Shown one piece after another: positions 46,875 to 55,629 of a stretch of DNA of 64,000 nt. Position numbers and translations under genes: made by a program. Where the stretch lies: the NCBI RefSeq assembly GCF_014217625.1, contig NZ_CP043641.1, forward strand, positions 1,302,001-1,366,000. The letters run 5' to 3'. This DNA is from Leifsonia shinshuensis (GTDB lineage: Bacteria; Actinomycetota; Actinomycetes; Actinomycetales; Microbacteriaceae). The notes below the pieces were generated by a model. The model did no database searches and was not told where the DNA came from. It saw nothing but the letters and a program-made list of their open reading frames with translations. Position 1 is the stretch's first letter. Every line of letters starts with the position of its first letter.

Positions 46875-47134
46875 TGAAGAGGATTCCTTTCCCCCGACGC
46901 GCACTCTGCGCGCCGCTGTGGAGCACTCGTCACGTGAGCCTGCCTTACCGTGCTGCGTTCGGATCCGCGCTACGGTGCGCTCTGGATCTCCGGATGCTCC
47001 GGAGAACCGAAAAGCGCAGGCAGGAGTGACGGCATGATTGCTAAGAGATCACCCGGAAGCTGGATTCGCTCGTGACGCGGGTTCTTCACGGGTGCACTCG
47101 GTAGTTTACCACCTCGCGACAGGCGATTCTGACG
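46875..47134 (-). promoter_or_regulatory. Long leader and promoter region of rho
   Basis: A TAAACT -10-like box on the minus strand (47109-47104) is the best promoter, giving a ~225-nt leader. The leader contains a TCTCCGGA-TGC-TCCGGAGA hairpin near 46987-47005. Rho is autoregulated through its leader in several bacteria, so this may be a control region. No gene is seen in it. Confidence 0.4.
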
Positions 47135-48097
47135 CTAGGCCGCCGGTGTGTCCGCCTCGTCCACGGCCGCCGGAGCGACCGTCGCGCCCTTGAAATCGAC
47201 CGCGAGCATCAGCGGCTGCCAGGCCGTCTGGGCTTCGCGGGCGACGAGCTCCGCGGCGGCGAGCCGCTGGCTCGGGTCGCTGCACAGCACGAGGATGGAC
47301 GGTCCCGCCCCCGAGACCACCGCGGCGAAGCCGTTGGACCGCAGCAGCGTGATCAGCCGGTCGGTCTCGGGCATGGCCGAGGCGCGGTAGCTCTGGTGGA
47401 GCTTGTCCTCGGTCGCCGCGTGCAGCAGCTCGGGGCTCTGGATGAGCGCCGCGACCAGCAGGGCCGAGCGCGAGACGTTGAAGACGGCGTCCTCGTGGGG
47501 CACCGACTGCGGCTGGAGGCTGCGGGCGAGCGCGGTCGACATGACGTGCTCTGGCACGAGCACGAGCGGCGAGACGCCGCGGTGCACGATCAGCTTCTTG
47601 AACCGCGGGCCGTCCGGCGTGACCCAGGCGATCGTGAGGCCGCCGAAGAGCGCCGGCGCGACGTTGTCGGGGTGGCCCTCCATGTCGTTCGCGAGCGCCA
47701 GCAGCGCCTGGGCGTCGAGCTCGACGACGCCCTCCAGCAGGCCCTTGGCCGCCATGATGCCGGAGACGATGGCCGCGCCGGACGAGCCCATGCCGCGTCC
47801 GTGCGGGATGCTATTGCGCGCCACCAGGTTCAGCCCGGGCAGCGCGACACCGACCGACTCGAAGGTGTGGGCGATCGCGCGCACGACGAGGTTGCTCTCG
47901 TCGGTCGGGACCTCCCCCGCCCCGACGCCGACGACGTCCACGGTCGCGCCCGGCTCGTCGCGCACGCTGACGCGCAGCTCGTCGTAGAGGGCGAGCGAGA
48001 GCCCGAGCGTGTCGAAGCCGGGGCCGAGGTTGGCGCTGGTCGCCGGGACCTTGACCGCGACCGCGCGCCCGCGCAGGTCGACGGCGCGCAAGGTCAT
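47135..48097 (-). CDS. thrB: Homoserine kinase
   Basis: Phosphorylates homoserine on the way to threonine. 320 residues, GHMP kinase family: VKVPATSANLGPGFDTLGLS near residue 16, the ATP-binding loop NSIPHGRGMGSSGAAIVSG near 105, and the C-terminal VVSGAGPSILVL near 275. The ATG overlaps the thrC stop (ATGA). It is the last gene of lysA-hom-thrC-thrB, although its substrate precedes that of ThrC in the pathway. Confidence 0.96.
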   Translation of the reverse strand: MTLRAVDLRGRAVAVKVPATSANLGPGFDTLGLSLALYDELRVSVRDEPGATVDVVGVGAGEVPTDESNLVVRAIAHTFESVGVALPGLNLVARNSIPHGRGMGSSGAAIVSGIMAAKGLLEGVVELDAQALLALANDMEGHPDNVAPALFGGLTIAWVTPDGPRFKKLIVHRGVSPLVLVPEHVMSTALARSLQPQSVPHEDAVFNVSRSALLVAALIQSPELLHAATEDKLHQSYRASAMPETDRLITLLRSNGFAAVVSGAGPSILVLCSDPSQRLAAAELVAREAQTAWQPLMLAVDFKGATVAPAAVDEADTPAA

Positions 48098-49215
48098 GCG
48101 GACGCCCCGGCGGTCGGGACGAGGCCGAGCACGTCGGCGATCGCGTTGGTGTCGACCGGGACGCTGGTCGGCTGCACGTCGGAGCCGTCGGCCGTGCGGA
48201 GGGCCCACTGCGGGTCCTTCAGGCCGTGGCCGGTGACGGTGAGCACGACGGTGGCGCCGGCCGGGATGACGCCGGCGGCCGAACGCTCCAGGAGGCCGGC
48301 GACGCTGATCGCGCTGGCGGGCTCCACGAAGATGCCGACCTCGGCGGACAGGATGCGGTGCGCCTCCAGGATGCCGGCGTCGTCGATCGCGCCGAAGTAG
48401 CCGTCGCTGTCGTCGCGCGCGTTGAGCGCGAGCTCCCACGACGCGGGGTTGCCGATCCGGATCGCGGTGGCGATGGTGTCGGGCTCCTTGACGGCGTGGC
48501 CGAGCACGATCGGGGCGCTGCCGGCGGCCTGGAAGCCGAACATCCGCGGCAGCTTGGTGGCCTCCCCACGCTGCAGCTCCTCGGTGTAGCCGCGGTGGTA
48601 GGCGGTGTAGTTGCCGGCGTTGCCGACCGGGACGATGTGGAAGTCCGGGGCGTCGCCCAGGACCTCGACGACCTCGAACGCGGCGGTCTTCTGGCCCTCG
48701 ATGCGGTCGGGGTTGACCGAGTTGACCAGGTGCACCGGGTAGTTGGTGGCCAGGTCGCGGGCGATGTCGAGACAGTCGTCGAAGTTGCCCTGCACCTGGA
48801 GGAGCTGCGCGTTGTGCGCGATCGCCTGGCTGAGCTTGCCCATCGCGATCTTGCCCTCCGGCACCAGCACGACGGCCTGGATGCCGGCGTGGGTGGCGTA
48901 CGCGGCAGCCGACGCCGAGGTGTTGCCGGTGGACGCGCAGATGACGGCCTTCGCGCCGTGCTCGACGGCCTTGGAGATGGCCATCGTCATGCCGCGGTCC
49001 TTGAACGACCCGGTCGGGTTCATGCCCTCGAACTTCACGAAGACGTTCGCACCCGTGCGCGCGGACAGCGCAGGGGCGGGCAGGAGCGGCGTTCCGCCCT
49101 CGCCGAGCGTCACGATCGGAGTCGCCTCGGAGATGTTCAGGCGGTCCGCGTACTCGCGGAGCACGCCGCGCCACTGCCGGCTGTACGACTTCGGCCCATT
49201 CGACGACTGGGGCAT
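48094..49215 (-). CDS. thrC: Threonine synthase
   Basis: PLP enzyme that converts O-phosphohomoserine to threonine. 373 residues, the compact type. The PLP lysine is in FEGMNPTGSFKDRGMTMAIS near residue 65, CASTGNTSASAAAYA near 92 and IVPVGNAGNYTAYHRG near 190. Starts at ATG 49215, overlapping the hom stop by one base (TAATG), and overlaps thrB at the other end, so hom, thrC and thrB are translationally coupled. Confidence 0.96.
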   Translation of the reverse strand: MPQSSNGPKSYSRQWRGVLREYADRLNISEATPIVTLGEGGTPLLPAPALSARTGANVFVKFEGMNPTGSFKDRGMTMAISKAVEHGAKAVICASTGNTSASAAAYATHAGIQAVVLVPEGKIAMGKLSQAIAHNAQLLQVQGNFDDCLDIARDLATNYPVHLVNSVNPDRIEGQKTAAFEVVEVLGDAPDFHIVPVGNAGNYTAYHRGYTEELQRGEATKLPRMFGFQAAGSAPIVLGHAVKEPDTIATAIRIGNPASWELALNARDDSDGYFGAIDDAGILEAHRILSAEVGIFVEPASAISVAGLLERSAAGVIPAGATVVLTVTGHGLKDPQWALRTADGSDVQPTSVPVDTNAIADVLGLVPTAGASA

Positions 49216-50588
49216 TACGATCCTTCGACTCGGAGAACGGAAGAGACGGCGGTCACCACGTCGCTCGCGGCGAGCGCCTCCACGGTGGCCGCCAGCGCGG
49301 CCTCCTCGGCTTCGTGGGTGCCGATCACCAGGGTAGCGGTGGGGGCGGTCGCGCCGTGAATCGGTGCCACACTCTGCAATGGGGACCGCCCCGGTATGAC
49401 GACGGCGCCGGTGCTGCTCGGCACGGACTGCTGCACCGTCTCCACGCTCACCCCGCCGTCGCTCAGGATGCGGGCGACCGTGGCGAGCACGCCCGGCTGG
49501 TCCGCCACGGACAGCGTGATCTGGTAGCGCGTGACGACGCGGCCGACGTCGAGCACCGGGAGGCCGGCGTGCGTCGACTCCGCGACGCCCGGGCCGCCCA
49601 CGACGTGGCGCCGCGCGGCGGACACGACGTCGCCGAGCACGGCGGAGGCCGTCTCGACGCCTCCGGCGCCCGCGCCGTAGAACATGAGGTCGCCCGCGGA
49701 CTCGGCCTGGACGAAGACCGCGTTGTGTGCGCCGCGCACGGCGGCGAGCGGGTGCTCCCGGCTGATCAGGGCCGGGTAGACGCGGGCGGAGACGCCCTCT
49801 TCGCCGGTCTCCGGGTCGACCAGCCGCTCGCAGATCGCCAGCAGCTTGATCACCCAGCCTCCTGCGCGGGCCGCCTCGACCTGCTCGCGGGTGACCGCGG
49901 TGATGCCCTCGCGGTAGACCTGCTCCAGCGGCACGGTGGTGTGGAAGGCGAGGCTCGCCAGGATCGCGGCCTTCTGCGCGGCGTCGTAGCCGCCGATGTC
50001 GGCGGTCGGGTCGGCCTCCGCGTAGCCGCGCTCGGTGGCGGTCGCGAGGGCGTCGGCGAGGGACTCCCCCGTCGCGTCCATCCGGTCGAGGATAAAGTTG
50101 GTCGTGCCGTTGACGATGCCGAGGATGCGCTTGACGGTGTCGCCGGCGAGGCTGTCGCGCAGCGGCCGGATGATCGGGATGGCGCCCGCGACGGCGGCCT
50201 CGTAGTAGAGCTGCGCTCCGACCTGCTCCGCGGCCTCGAACAGCTCGGGGCCGTGCGTGGCGAGCAGCGCCTTGTTGGCCGTGATCACGTCGGCGCCGGA
50301 GTTCAGCGCCTCCAGCACGTAGCCGCGGGCCGGCTCGACACCGCCCATCAGCTCAACGACGATGTCCGCCCCGAGGATGAGCGAGGTGGCGTCGGTGGTG
50401 AAGAGCTCCTTCGGGAGGTCGGCGTCACGCGGCGCGTCGACGTCGCGCACCGCGATGCCGACCAGTTCGAGCCGGGCGCCGACGCGGGAGGCGAACTCGT
50501 CGCCCTGCTCCAGCAGCAGCCGCGCCACCTGGGAGCCGACGGAGCCAGCGCCCAGCAGCGCGACGCGGAGGTTGCGGTATTCGATCAT
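49215..50588 (-). CDS. hom: Homoserine dehydrogenase
   Basis: Reduces aspartate semialdehyde to homoserine. 457 residues: NAD(P) domain (RVALLGAGSVGSQVARLLL), ADIVVELMGG, ITANKALLATHG, catalytic domain NGTTNFILDRM near 180 and YAEADPTADIGGYDAAQKAA, and a C-terminal ACT domain (ITLSVADQPGVLATVARILS near 370). The ACT domain carries feedback inhibition by threonine in actinobacteria. The ATG overlaps the lysA stop (ATGA). Confidence 0.96.
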   Translation of the reverse strand: MIEYRNLRVALLGAGSVGSQVARLLLEQGDEFASRVGARLELVGIAVRDVDAPRDADLPKELFTTDATSLILGADIVVELMGGVEPARGYVLEALNSGADVITANKALLATHGPELFEAAEQVGAQLYYEAAVAGAIPIIRPLRDSLAGDTVKRILGIVNGTTNFILDRMDATGESLADALATATERGYAEADPTADIGGYDAAQKAAILASLAFHTTVPLEQVYREGITAVTREQVEAARAGGWVIKLLAICERLVDPETGEEGVSARVYPALISREHPLAAVRGAHNAVFVQAESAGDLMFYGAGAGGVETASAVLGDVVSAARRHVVGGPGVAESTHAGLPVLDVGRVVTRYQITLSVADQPGVLATVARILSDGGVSVETVQQSVPSSTGAVVIPGRSPLQSVAPIHGATAPTATLVIGTHEAEEAALAATVEALAASDVVTAVSSVLRVEGS

Positions 50589-52000
50589 CGGCGGGTGCTC
50601 CCGTCTTCGTACGCGGCGTCGCGTGCCAGCAGGTCCGCCTCGGTCTCGCCGCGCACGATGACGCGGGCCGCGCCGTCCTTCACGGCGACCACCGGCGGGC
50701 GGCCGAGGTAGTTGTAGTTGCTGGCCAGCGACCAGCAGTAGGCACCCGTCGCGGGCACGGCGAGGAGGTCGCCGGGGGCGACGTCGCCGGGCAGGTACTC
50801 GGCGTCCACGACGATGTCGCCGCTCTCGCAGTGCTTGCCCGCGACCCGGACGAGCACGGATGCGGCGGCGGACTCCCGGCCGGCGATCCTGGCGGAGTAG
50901 TCGGCGCCGTAGAGGGCCGGGCGGGCGTTGTCGCTCATCCCGCCGTCCACGCTCACGTAGCGGCGCACCGCGGTCTCGCCGTCGTCCTGCGCAGCGACCG
51001 TGACGTCCTTGGTCGTGCCGACCGTGTAGAGGGTGAGGCCCGCTGCGCCGATGATCGACCGGCCCGGCTCGAACGCGACGGCGGGGATCGGGATGTCCAG
51101 GTCTTCGCAGCCGGCTGCCACGGTCTCCGCGATGCTCCGGGCGAGCAGGTCGATCGGCGCCGGGTCGTCGGCGGCGGTGTACGCGATGCCGAAGCCGCCG
51201 CCCAGGTTCAGCTCGGGGACGTCGCCGCCGGCCAGCAGTTCCTTGTGCACGGCGAGCAGGCGCGCGGCGGACTCGGCGAAGCCGTCCGCCCCGAAGATCT
51301 GCGAGCCGATGTGGCAGTGCAGGCCGAGGAAGGCGAGCCACGCGTGCGATCGGATGCGCGCGACGGCGTCCGCCGCCTCGGCCAGGGCGATGCCGAACTT
51401 CTGGTCCTCGTGCGCTGTGGCCAGGAAGGCGTGCGTGTGCGCGTGCACCCCGCTGTTCACCCGCAGCCGCACGCGCTGGACGACGCCGTGGCGCTCGGCA
51501 GCCTCGGCGACGCGGTCGACCTCCTGGAGGCTGTCGATGATGATGGCGCCGACGCCGGCCGCGACGGCGCGGTCGATCTCGGCGAGCGACTTGTTGTTGC
51601 CGTGGAACCCGAGCCGTTCCGCCGGCACACCCGCCGCGAGGGCGACGGCGAGCTCGCCTCCCGAGCAGACGTCGATGTTGAGTCCGGCCTCCGTCATCCA
51701 CCGGGCGATCTCGATCGAGAGGAACGCCTTTCCCGCGTAGTAGACCCGGGCCGACGAGCCGACCTCGGCGAACGCGCGCTGCAACGCCGAGCGGACCTCG
51801 ACCGCGCGCTCGCGCGCCTCGGACTCGTCGACGACGTAGAGCGGCGTGCCGAAGCGCTCGGCCAGCTCGGCGACGGGGACGCCGCCGACGACGATGCCGC
51901 CCTCCTCGCGGTGGACGGTGCGCGACCAGAGACCGGGGACCAGCGCGTTCGCGTCACCCGGCTCGGTCAGCCACGGGGGTGCGAGCGGATTCGATGCCAT
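50585..52000 (-). CDS. lysA: Diaminopimelate decarboxylase
   Basis: PLP enzyme that makes lysine from meso-diaminopimelate. 471 residues from ATG 52000, preceded by GTGAGG. Motifs: VYYAGKAFLSIEIARW with the PLP lysine near 90, GFHGNNKS, LGLHCHIGSQ near 240, AFEPGRSIIGAAG near 320 and KHCESGDIVV near 395. It heads a four-gene aspartate-family operon and lies downstream of argS, as in corynebacteria, where argS-lysA expression responds to arginine and lysine. A small reading frame precedes it. Confidence 0.95.
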   Translation of the reverse strand: MASNPLAPPWLTEPGDANALVPGLWSRTVHREEGGIVVGGVPVAELAERFGTPLYVVDESEARERAVEVRSALQRAFAEVGSSARVYYAGKAFLSIEIARWMTEAGLNIDVCSGGELAVALAAGVPAERLGFHGNNKSLAEIDRAVAAGVGAIIIDSLQEVDRVAEAAERHGVVQRVRLRVNSGVHAHTHAFLATAHEDQKFGIALAEAADAVARIRSHAWLAFLGLHCHIGSQIFGADGFAESAARLLAVHKELLAGGDVPELNLGGGFGIAYTAADDPAPIDLLARSIAETVAAGCEDLDIPIPAVAFEPGRSIIGAAGLTLYTVGTTKDVTVAAQDDGETAVRRYVSVDGGMSDNARPALYGADYSARIAGRESAAASVLVRVAGKHCESGDIVVDAEYLPGDVAPGDLLAVPATGAYCWSLASNYNYLGRPPVVAVKDGAARVIVRGETEADLLARDAAYEDGSTRR

Positions 52001-52010
52001 GGGGACAACC

Positions 52011-52118
52011 TCACGAGTACGGAGAAACAAGTACGACGAGTGGGGTTCTCTCTGGCGAGCGGACCCGGATTGGCCCCTGAAGCCGTTGGAGAAAGAACGA
52101 ACGGTGGAGAAGTTGCAT
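52011..52118 (-). other. Possible 35-codon upstream reading frame before lysA
   Basis: On the minus strand ATG 52118 opens a 35-residue frame starting MQLLHRSFFLQRLQ and ending at a TGA that overlaps the lysA ribosome site, 10 nt before the lysA ATG. TAGACT lies 2 nt before its ATG. It holds five Arg codons and no Lys codon. Codon use (CTT, AGA, GTA) is atypical, so it may be non-coding. Confidence 0.25.
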
Positions 52119-52154
52119 GAAGTCTATCGAGCGCCACGCACCTGCTTCGCCGTG

Positions 52155-52976
52155 TTACGAGCAGCTCCCCTTGCTGTGCAGGAACTTCTCGTCCATCACG
52201 AAGTTCGAGGCGGTGAGCGTGACGGTGGCGCGATTCGGCGTGACGCGGATGTCGCTGACCTGCACCCCGTCGGGGAGGTACTGGGCCGCGCACAGCGGGA
52301 ACGGACCCGACGCGGTGAGCGCCTGGATCAGCTTCGTGATGCTGACGTTGCCCGCCCCGGCCGAGACGCTGGCCTTGCCGGGCGTGAGCAGGACGGTGCT
52401 CCCGTTCGCCTTGGCGGTCGCGCTCACCGTGTAGTCGACCGGGAGGCCGAGCAGGTCGATCGTGCCGTCGTAGCCGAGCACCCCGTCGCCCAGGGTGATG
52501 TCGCCCTTGGCGCCGGGGATGGTGACGAGCTTGTTCAACGAGTCCTGCGAGATGCTCAGCGTGCCCGTGGCCGACTGGATCGGCTTGCTGAAGTCCGTCG
52601 GCACTCCTGTGGCGTGAATGGCCGCGCTCAGCGGGGCGCCGTTGACGGTCGCGTGCGGCGCCACCAGGTCTACGTCCGAGAAGCTGCCCTCCAGAAACTG
52701 CGCGAGCACGGAAAAGCCGCCGATGTGCACGGTGACGTCGGCCTTCACCGTGTCCGGCAGGTTCTTCTCGATCTCGGTCGCCACCCGCTGCTCCGCGACC
52801 GCGCGCGTCACGGCGTCGGCGACCACCAGCAGGAGGACGACGACAACGACCGGGATCACGATCCAGAGCACGGTCTTCAGCCAGCGCGGCCGGCGGCGGC
52901 GCGGAGGCACAGTGGCGGCTCCCGCCGGCTGCTCGCCGGCCAGGACCTCGGTGGGCTGATCGCGCTGGTCGCTCAT
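52155..52976 (-). CDS. DUF2993 (LmeA-like) lipid-binding envelope protein
   Basis: 273 residues: ~30 polar/Arg-rich cytoplasmic residues (PPRRRRPRWLK), one membrane helix (~35-55, VLWIVIPVVVVVLLLVV), then an outside domain of beta strands (VKADVTVHIGGFSVLAQFLE, SFSDVDLVAPHATVNGAPL) ending with two Cys. This is the DUF2993 pattern; the mycobacterial member LmeA binds phosphoinositides and affects lipomannan. Ligand unknown here. It starts 4 nt after the argS stop, so it is co-transcribed with argS. Confidence 0.85.
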   Translation of the reverse strand: MSDQRDQPTEVLAGEQPAGAATVPPRRRRPRWLKTVLWIVIPVVVVVLLLVVADAVTRAVAEQRVATEIEKNLPDTVKADVTVHIGGFSVLAQFLEGSFSDVDLVAPHATVNGAPLSAAIHATGVPTDFSKPIQSATGTLSISQDSLNKLVTIPGAKGDITLGDGVLGYDGTIDLLGLPVDYTVSATAKANGSTVLLTPGKASVSAGAGNVSITKLIQALTASGPFPLCAAQYLPDGVQVSDIRVTPNRATVTLTASNFVMDEKFLHSKGSCS

Positions 52977-52980
52977 GCCG

Positions 52981-54684
52981 TCACATCCGCTCCGGAGCGG
53001 ACACCCCCACCAGCGCCAGGCCGTTGCGGACGACCTGGCCGGTCGCGTCGTTCAGCCAGAGGCGGGTGCGGTGGGCGTCGGTGATCGGCTCGTCGCCGTG
53101 CGGCAGGACGCGGGTGGATCCGTCGCGCACGGCGTACCAGGCGTGGTACAGCCCGGCGAGCTCCTCGATGTAGCGCGCGACGCGGTGCGGCTCGCGCAGC
53201 TCCGCGGCCTGGGCGATCACGCGAGGGAACTCCTGGAGGCCGCCGAGCAGGGCGCTCTCGGTCTCGTGCGTGAGCAGTTCCGGCTTGAAGACGCTGCGGT
53301 CGACGCCCGACTTGGCGGCGTTCGCGGCCACCGAGCGGGTGCGGGCGTGCGCGTACTGCACGTAGTAGACGGGGTTCTCGTTGCTGCGCTTGGTGAGCAG
53401 GTCGAGGTCGATGTCGAGCTGCGAGTCGGTCGAGGAGCGCACCAGCGAGTAGCGGGCCGCGTCCACGCCGACGGCGTCGACCAGGTCGTCGAGCGTGACG
53501 ATGGTGCCGGCGCGCTTGGACATCCGGACCGGCTCGCCGTCCTTGACCAGGTTGACCATCTGGCCGATCAGGATCTGGAGGTTGACGTGCGGCTCGTCGC
53601 CGAACGCCTCCACCATCGCCATCAGCCGGCCGATGTAGCCGTGGTGGTCGGCGCCGAGCATGATGATGTTCTGCTCGAAGCCGCGCTCGCGCTTATCGAG
53701 GTAGTAGCCGAGGTCGCCGGAGATGTAGGCGGGCTCGCCGTTCGAGCGAACGACGACGCGGTCGCGGTCGTCGCCGAAGGTCGTGGTGCGCAGCCAGATC
53801 GCGCCGTCGGCCTCGAAGATGTGGCCGAGCTCGTCGAGACGCTCGATGGCGCGCTCCACGGCGCCGGACTCGTGCAGGGAGTCCTCGTGGAAGTAGACGT
53901 CGAAGTCGACGCCGAACGCGTGCAGCCGGTTCTTGATCTCCTGGAACATCAGCTCGGTGCCGAGGCCGCGGAAGACCTCCTGCTGCTGCTCGCGCGACAG
54001 CGCGGCCAGGTCGCCGATCTCCGGGTCGGCCGCGGCGCGGGTCGCGACCTCGGCCGCGATCTCGCCGATGTAGGCGCCGCCGTAGCCGTCCTCCGGCGTC
54101 GCCTCGCCGAGGTAGGCGGCGAGGAGGCTGCGCGCGAAGCGGTCGATCTGCGAGCCGTGGTCGTTGAAGTAGTACTCGCGGGTGACGTCGGCGCCCGCGG
54201 CCTGCAGGATGCGGGCGAGGCTGTCGCCGACGGCCGCCCAGCGGGCGCCGCCGAGGTGGATCGGGCCGGTCGGGTTCGCGGAGACGAACTCCAGGTTGAC
54301 CAGAAGGCCGTCGTAGAGGTCGCCGCGGCCGTAGGCGTCGCCGGCCTCCACGATCGTCTGGGCGAGCTTGCCGGCGGCCGCGGCCTCCAGGCGGAAGTTG
54401 ATGAAGCCGGGACCGGCGACCTCGGCGGACGCGACGCCCTCGATGCCGTCCGCGCCCTCGGCGATCTCGGTCGCGAGCTCGCGCGGGTTGGCGCCGAGCC
54501 GCTTGGCGAGCCGCATCGCGACGTTGGACGACCAGTCGCCGTGCTCGCGGTTCTTCGGGCGCTCCAGCGGGATGTCCTCCGCGGTGATCGTGAGCTCCTG
54601 GATGCTCTCGTCGGCCTCGCGTCGGCGGCTCACCACGGTCGTCACGATGGCGAGCAGGGCGGCGGAGAGGTCATCGGGAGTCAT
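52981..54684 (-). CDS. argS: Arginyl-tRNA synthetase
   Basis: Class I synthetase charging tRNA-Arg. 567 residues: the N-terminal Add-1 domain, the HIGH-type motif [13 protein letters not shown] near 130, KMSKS-type [12 protein letters not shown] near 350, and the DALR anticodon-binding domain ([16 protein letters not shown] near 400 onward). It starts at ATG 54684, 8 nt after a TAGACT box (leaderless pattern). A tRNA-Arg(CCG) gene lies about 0.8 kb away. Downstream order argS-DUF2993-lysA-hom is typical for the family. Confidence 0.97.
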   Translation of the reverse strand: MTPDDLSAALLAIVTTVVSRRREADESIQELTITAEDIPLERPKNREHGDWSSNVAMRLAKRLGANPRELATEIAEGADGIEGVASAEVAGPGFINFRLEAAAAGKLAQTIVEAGDAYGRGDLYDGLLVNLEFVSANPTGPIHLGGARWAAVGDSLARILQAAGADVTREYYFNDHGSQIDRFARSLLAAYLGEATPEDGYGGAYIGEIAAEVATRAAADPEIGDLAALSREQQQEVFRGLGTELMFQEIKNRLHAFGVDFDVYFHEDSLHESGAVERAIERLDELGHIFEADGAIWLRTTTFGDDRDRVVVRSNGEPAYISGDLGYYLDKRERGFEQNIIMLGADHHGYIGRLMAMVEAFGDEPHVNLQILIGQMVNLVKDGEPVRMSKRAGTIVTLDDLVDAVGVDAARYSLVRSSTDSQLDIDLDLLTKRSNENPVYYVQYAHARTRSVAANAAKSGVDRSVFKPELLTHETESALLGGLQEFPRVIAQAAELREPHRVARYIEELAGLYHAWYAVRDGSTRVLPHGDEPITDAHRTRLWLNDATGQVVRNGLALVGVSAPERM

Positions 54685-54692
54685 AGAGAAAT

Positions 54693-54698
54693 AGTCTA
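54693..54698 (-). promoter_or_regulatory. -10 box TAGACT of argS
   Basis: On the minus strand TAGACT ends 8 nt before ATG 54684. There is no ribosome site between, so argS mRNA is probably leaderless. Confidence 0.5.
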
Positions 54699-54781
54699 AT
54701 GGCGCTCCAAGCCTTCCTCTTCCGGCTCTTGATAGGGTGCGATGCGACACCGCCGGGACGACACGGAAGACGCACAACCGC

Positions 54782-55393
54782 ATGCAGCAGCACACAGCAC
54801 GGACCCTCGCCGCCCTCGCGATCGCCGCAGCCGCCGTCACGCTCGTGGGCTGCACGCCGTCCGCGAAGCCGAACGCGACGGCCTCCTCGTCCGCGCACGC
54901 GGGCGGATCGAAGGCCGACCCCGCCGCGACGCCCACGCCGACCCCGACGTCCACGGTGCCTCCGACGCCGGTCACGCTGACCTGCGCCCAGGTCGTGACC
55001 CCCGACCAGGTCTACGCGTACAACCCGAACTTCACGACCGATCCCGGCTACGCGCCGGGCGACGGGACGCTGGAGAAGCAGGTCGCGGACTGGAAGGGCG
55101 TCACCTGCGCCTGGAAGAACCAGACCAGCGGCGACGTCGTCCAGATCGCCGTGGCGATGCCGCCGTCGGACAAGCTGGAGGGTCTGAAGAACACCGCCAT
55201 CACGGTGGCCCAGCCGGTTCCCACCTACGGCACGCCGCCGCAGGTGGAGGGCTACTTCAAGCCGGGCACCGCCGGCCAGGTGCAGATCTTCCGCGGCACG
55301 TACTGGGTGGTCGCGGAGTCGACCGCGTTCTTCGAGCCGGGCGACGCCGCGCCGCTGATGCAGAGCGTGCTGGGCAACCTGCCCGCGAGCTGA
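54782..55393 (+). CDS. Secreted lipoprotein of unknown function
   Basis: 203 residues from ATG 54782. The signal peptide is typical for lipoproteins: [19 protein letters not shown], with lipobox LVGC and Cys24 as the acylated residue. A Thr/Pro-rich linker ([15 protein letters not shown], ~50-65) follows, then a ~135-residue compact domain with two Cys ([30 protein letters not shown]) that may form a disulfide. The domain resembles small DUF3558-like envelope lipoproteins, but I cannot assign it firmly. Divergent from argS. A longer frame from GTG 54737 is less likely because it masks the signal peptide. Confidence 0.85.
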   Translation: MQQHTARTLAALAIAAAAVTLVGCTPSAKPNATASSSAHAGGSKADPAATPTPTPTSTVPPTPVTLTCAQVVTPDQVYAYNPNFTTDPGYAPGDGTLEKQVADWKGVTCAWKNQTSGDVVQIAVAMPPSDKLEGLKNTAITVAQPVPTYGTPPQVEGYFKPGTAGQVQIFRGTYWVVAESTAFFEPGDAAPLMQSVLGNLPAS

Positions 55394-55463
55394 CCCGCGC
55401 CGCCGGCGCGCCGCTCTGGACGGGCGCCGCGCGAAAGGATGCTAGCCTGGACGGGCACTCCTG

Positions 55464-55536
55464 GCCCCCATAGCTCAGGGGATAGAGCGTCTGCCTCCGG
55501 AGCAGAAGGCCGTAGGTTCAAATCCTACTGGGGGCA
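55464..55536 (+). tRNA. tRNA-Arg (anticodon CCG)
   Basis: 73 nt with all four arms: acceptor GCCCCCA/TGGGGGC, D-arm GCTC/GAGC, anticodon stem TCTGC/GCAGA with loop CTCCGGA (anticodon CCG at 55497-55499, reading CGG), and T-arm GTAGG-TTCAAAT-CCTAC. The 3' CCA is not encoded (ACCG follows), so it is added after transcription. CGG is a frequent Arg codon in GC-rich genomes. Its 3' end is repeated twice more immediately downstream. Confidence 0.97.
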
Positions 55537-55588
55537 CCGAAGACAAGCTGGGGGCACCGAAGACAAGCTGAGGGCACCGAAGACAAGA
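55529..55588. repeat. Three 20-bp tandem copies of the tRNA-Arg 3' end
   Basis: TGGGGGCACCGAAGACAAGC occurs at 55529-55548 and 55549-55568, and with two changes at 55569-55588. The first copy includes the last 8 bases of the tRNA. A strong terminator follows directly. Confidence 0.9.
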
Positions 55589-55625
55589 AGGAAGCCCCCT
55601 CCCGCCGCGGGAGGGGGCTTCCTTC
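55587..55625. terminator. Two-way terminator between tRNA-Arg and protease gene
   Basis: A perfect 17-bp stem (55587-55603 pairing with 55609-55625) with loop GCCGC is flanked by A-rich sequence on the left and TTC on the right. It serves the tRNA on one strand and the convergent protease gene on the other. Confidence 0.85.
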
Positions 55626-55629
55626 GTTC

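Noticed and set aside
55464..55588. Integrated island at the tRNA-Arg gene
   Set aside because: No integrase or foreign genes flank the tRNA within the window; only the tandem 3'-end copies remain, which are reported as a finding.
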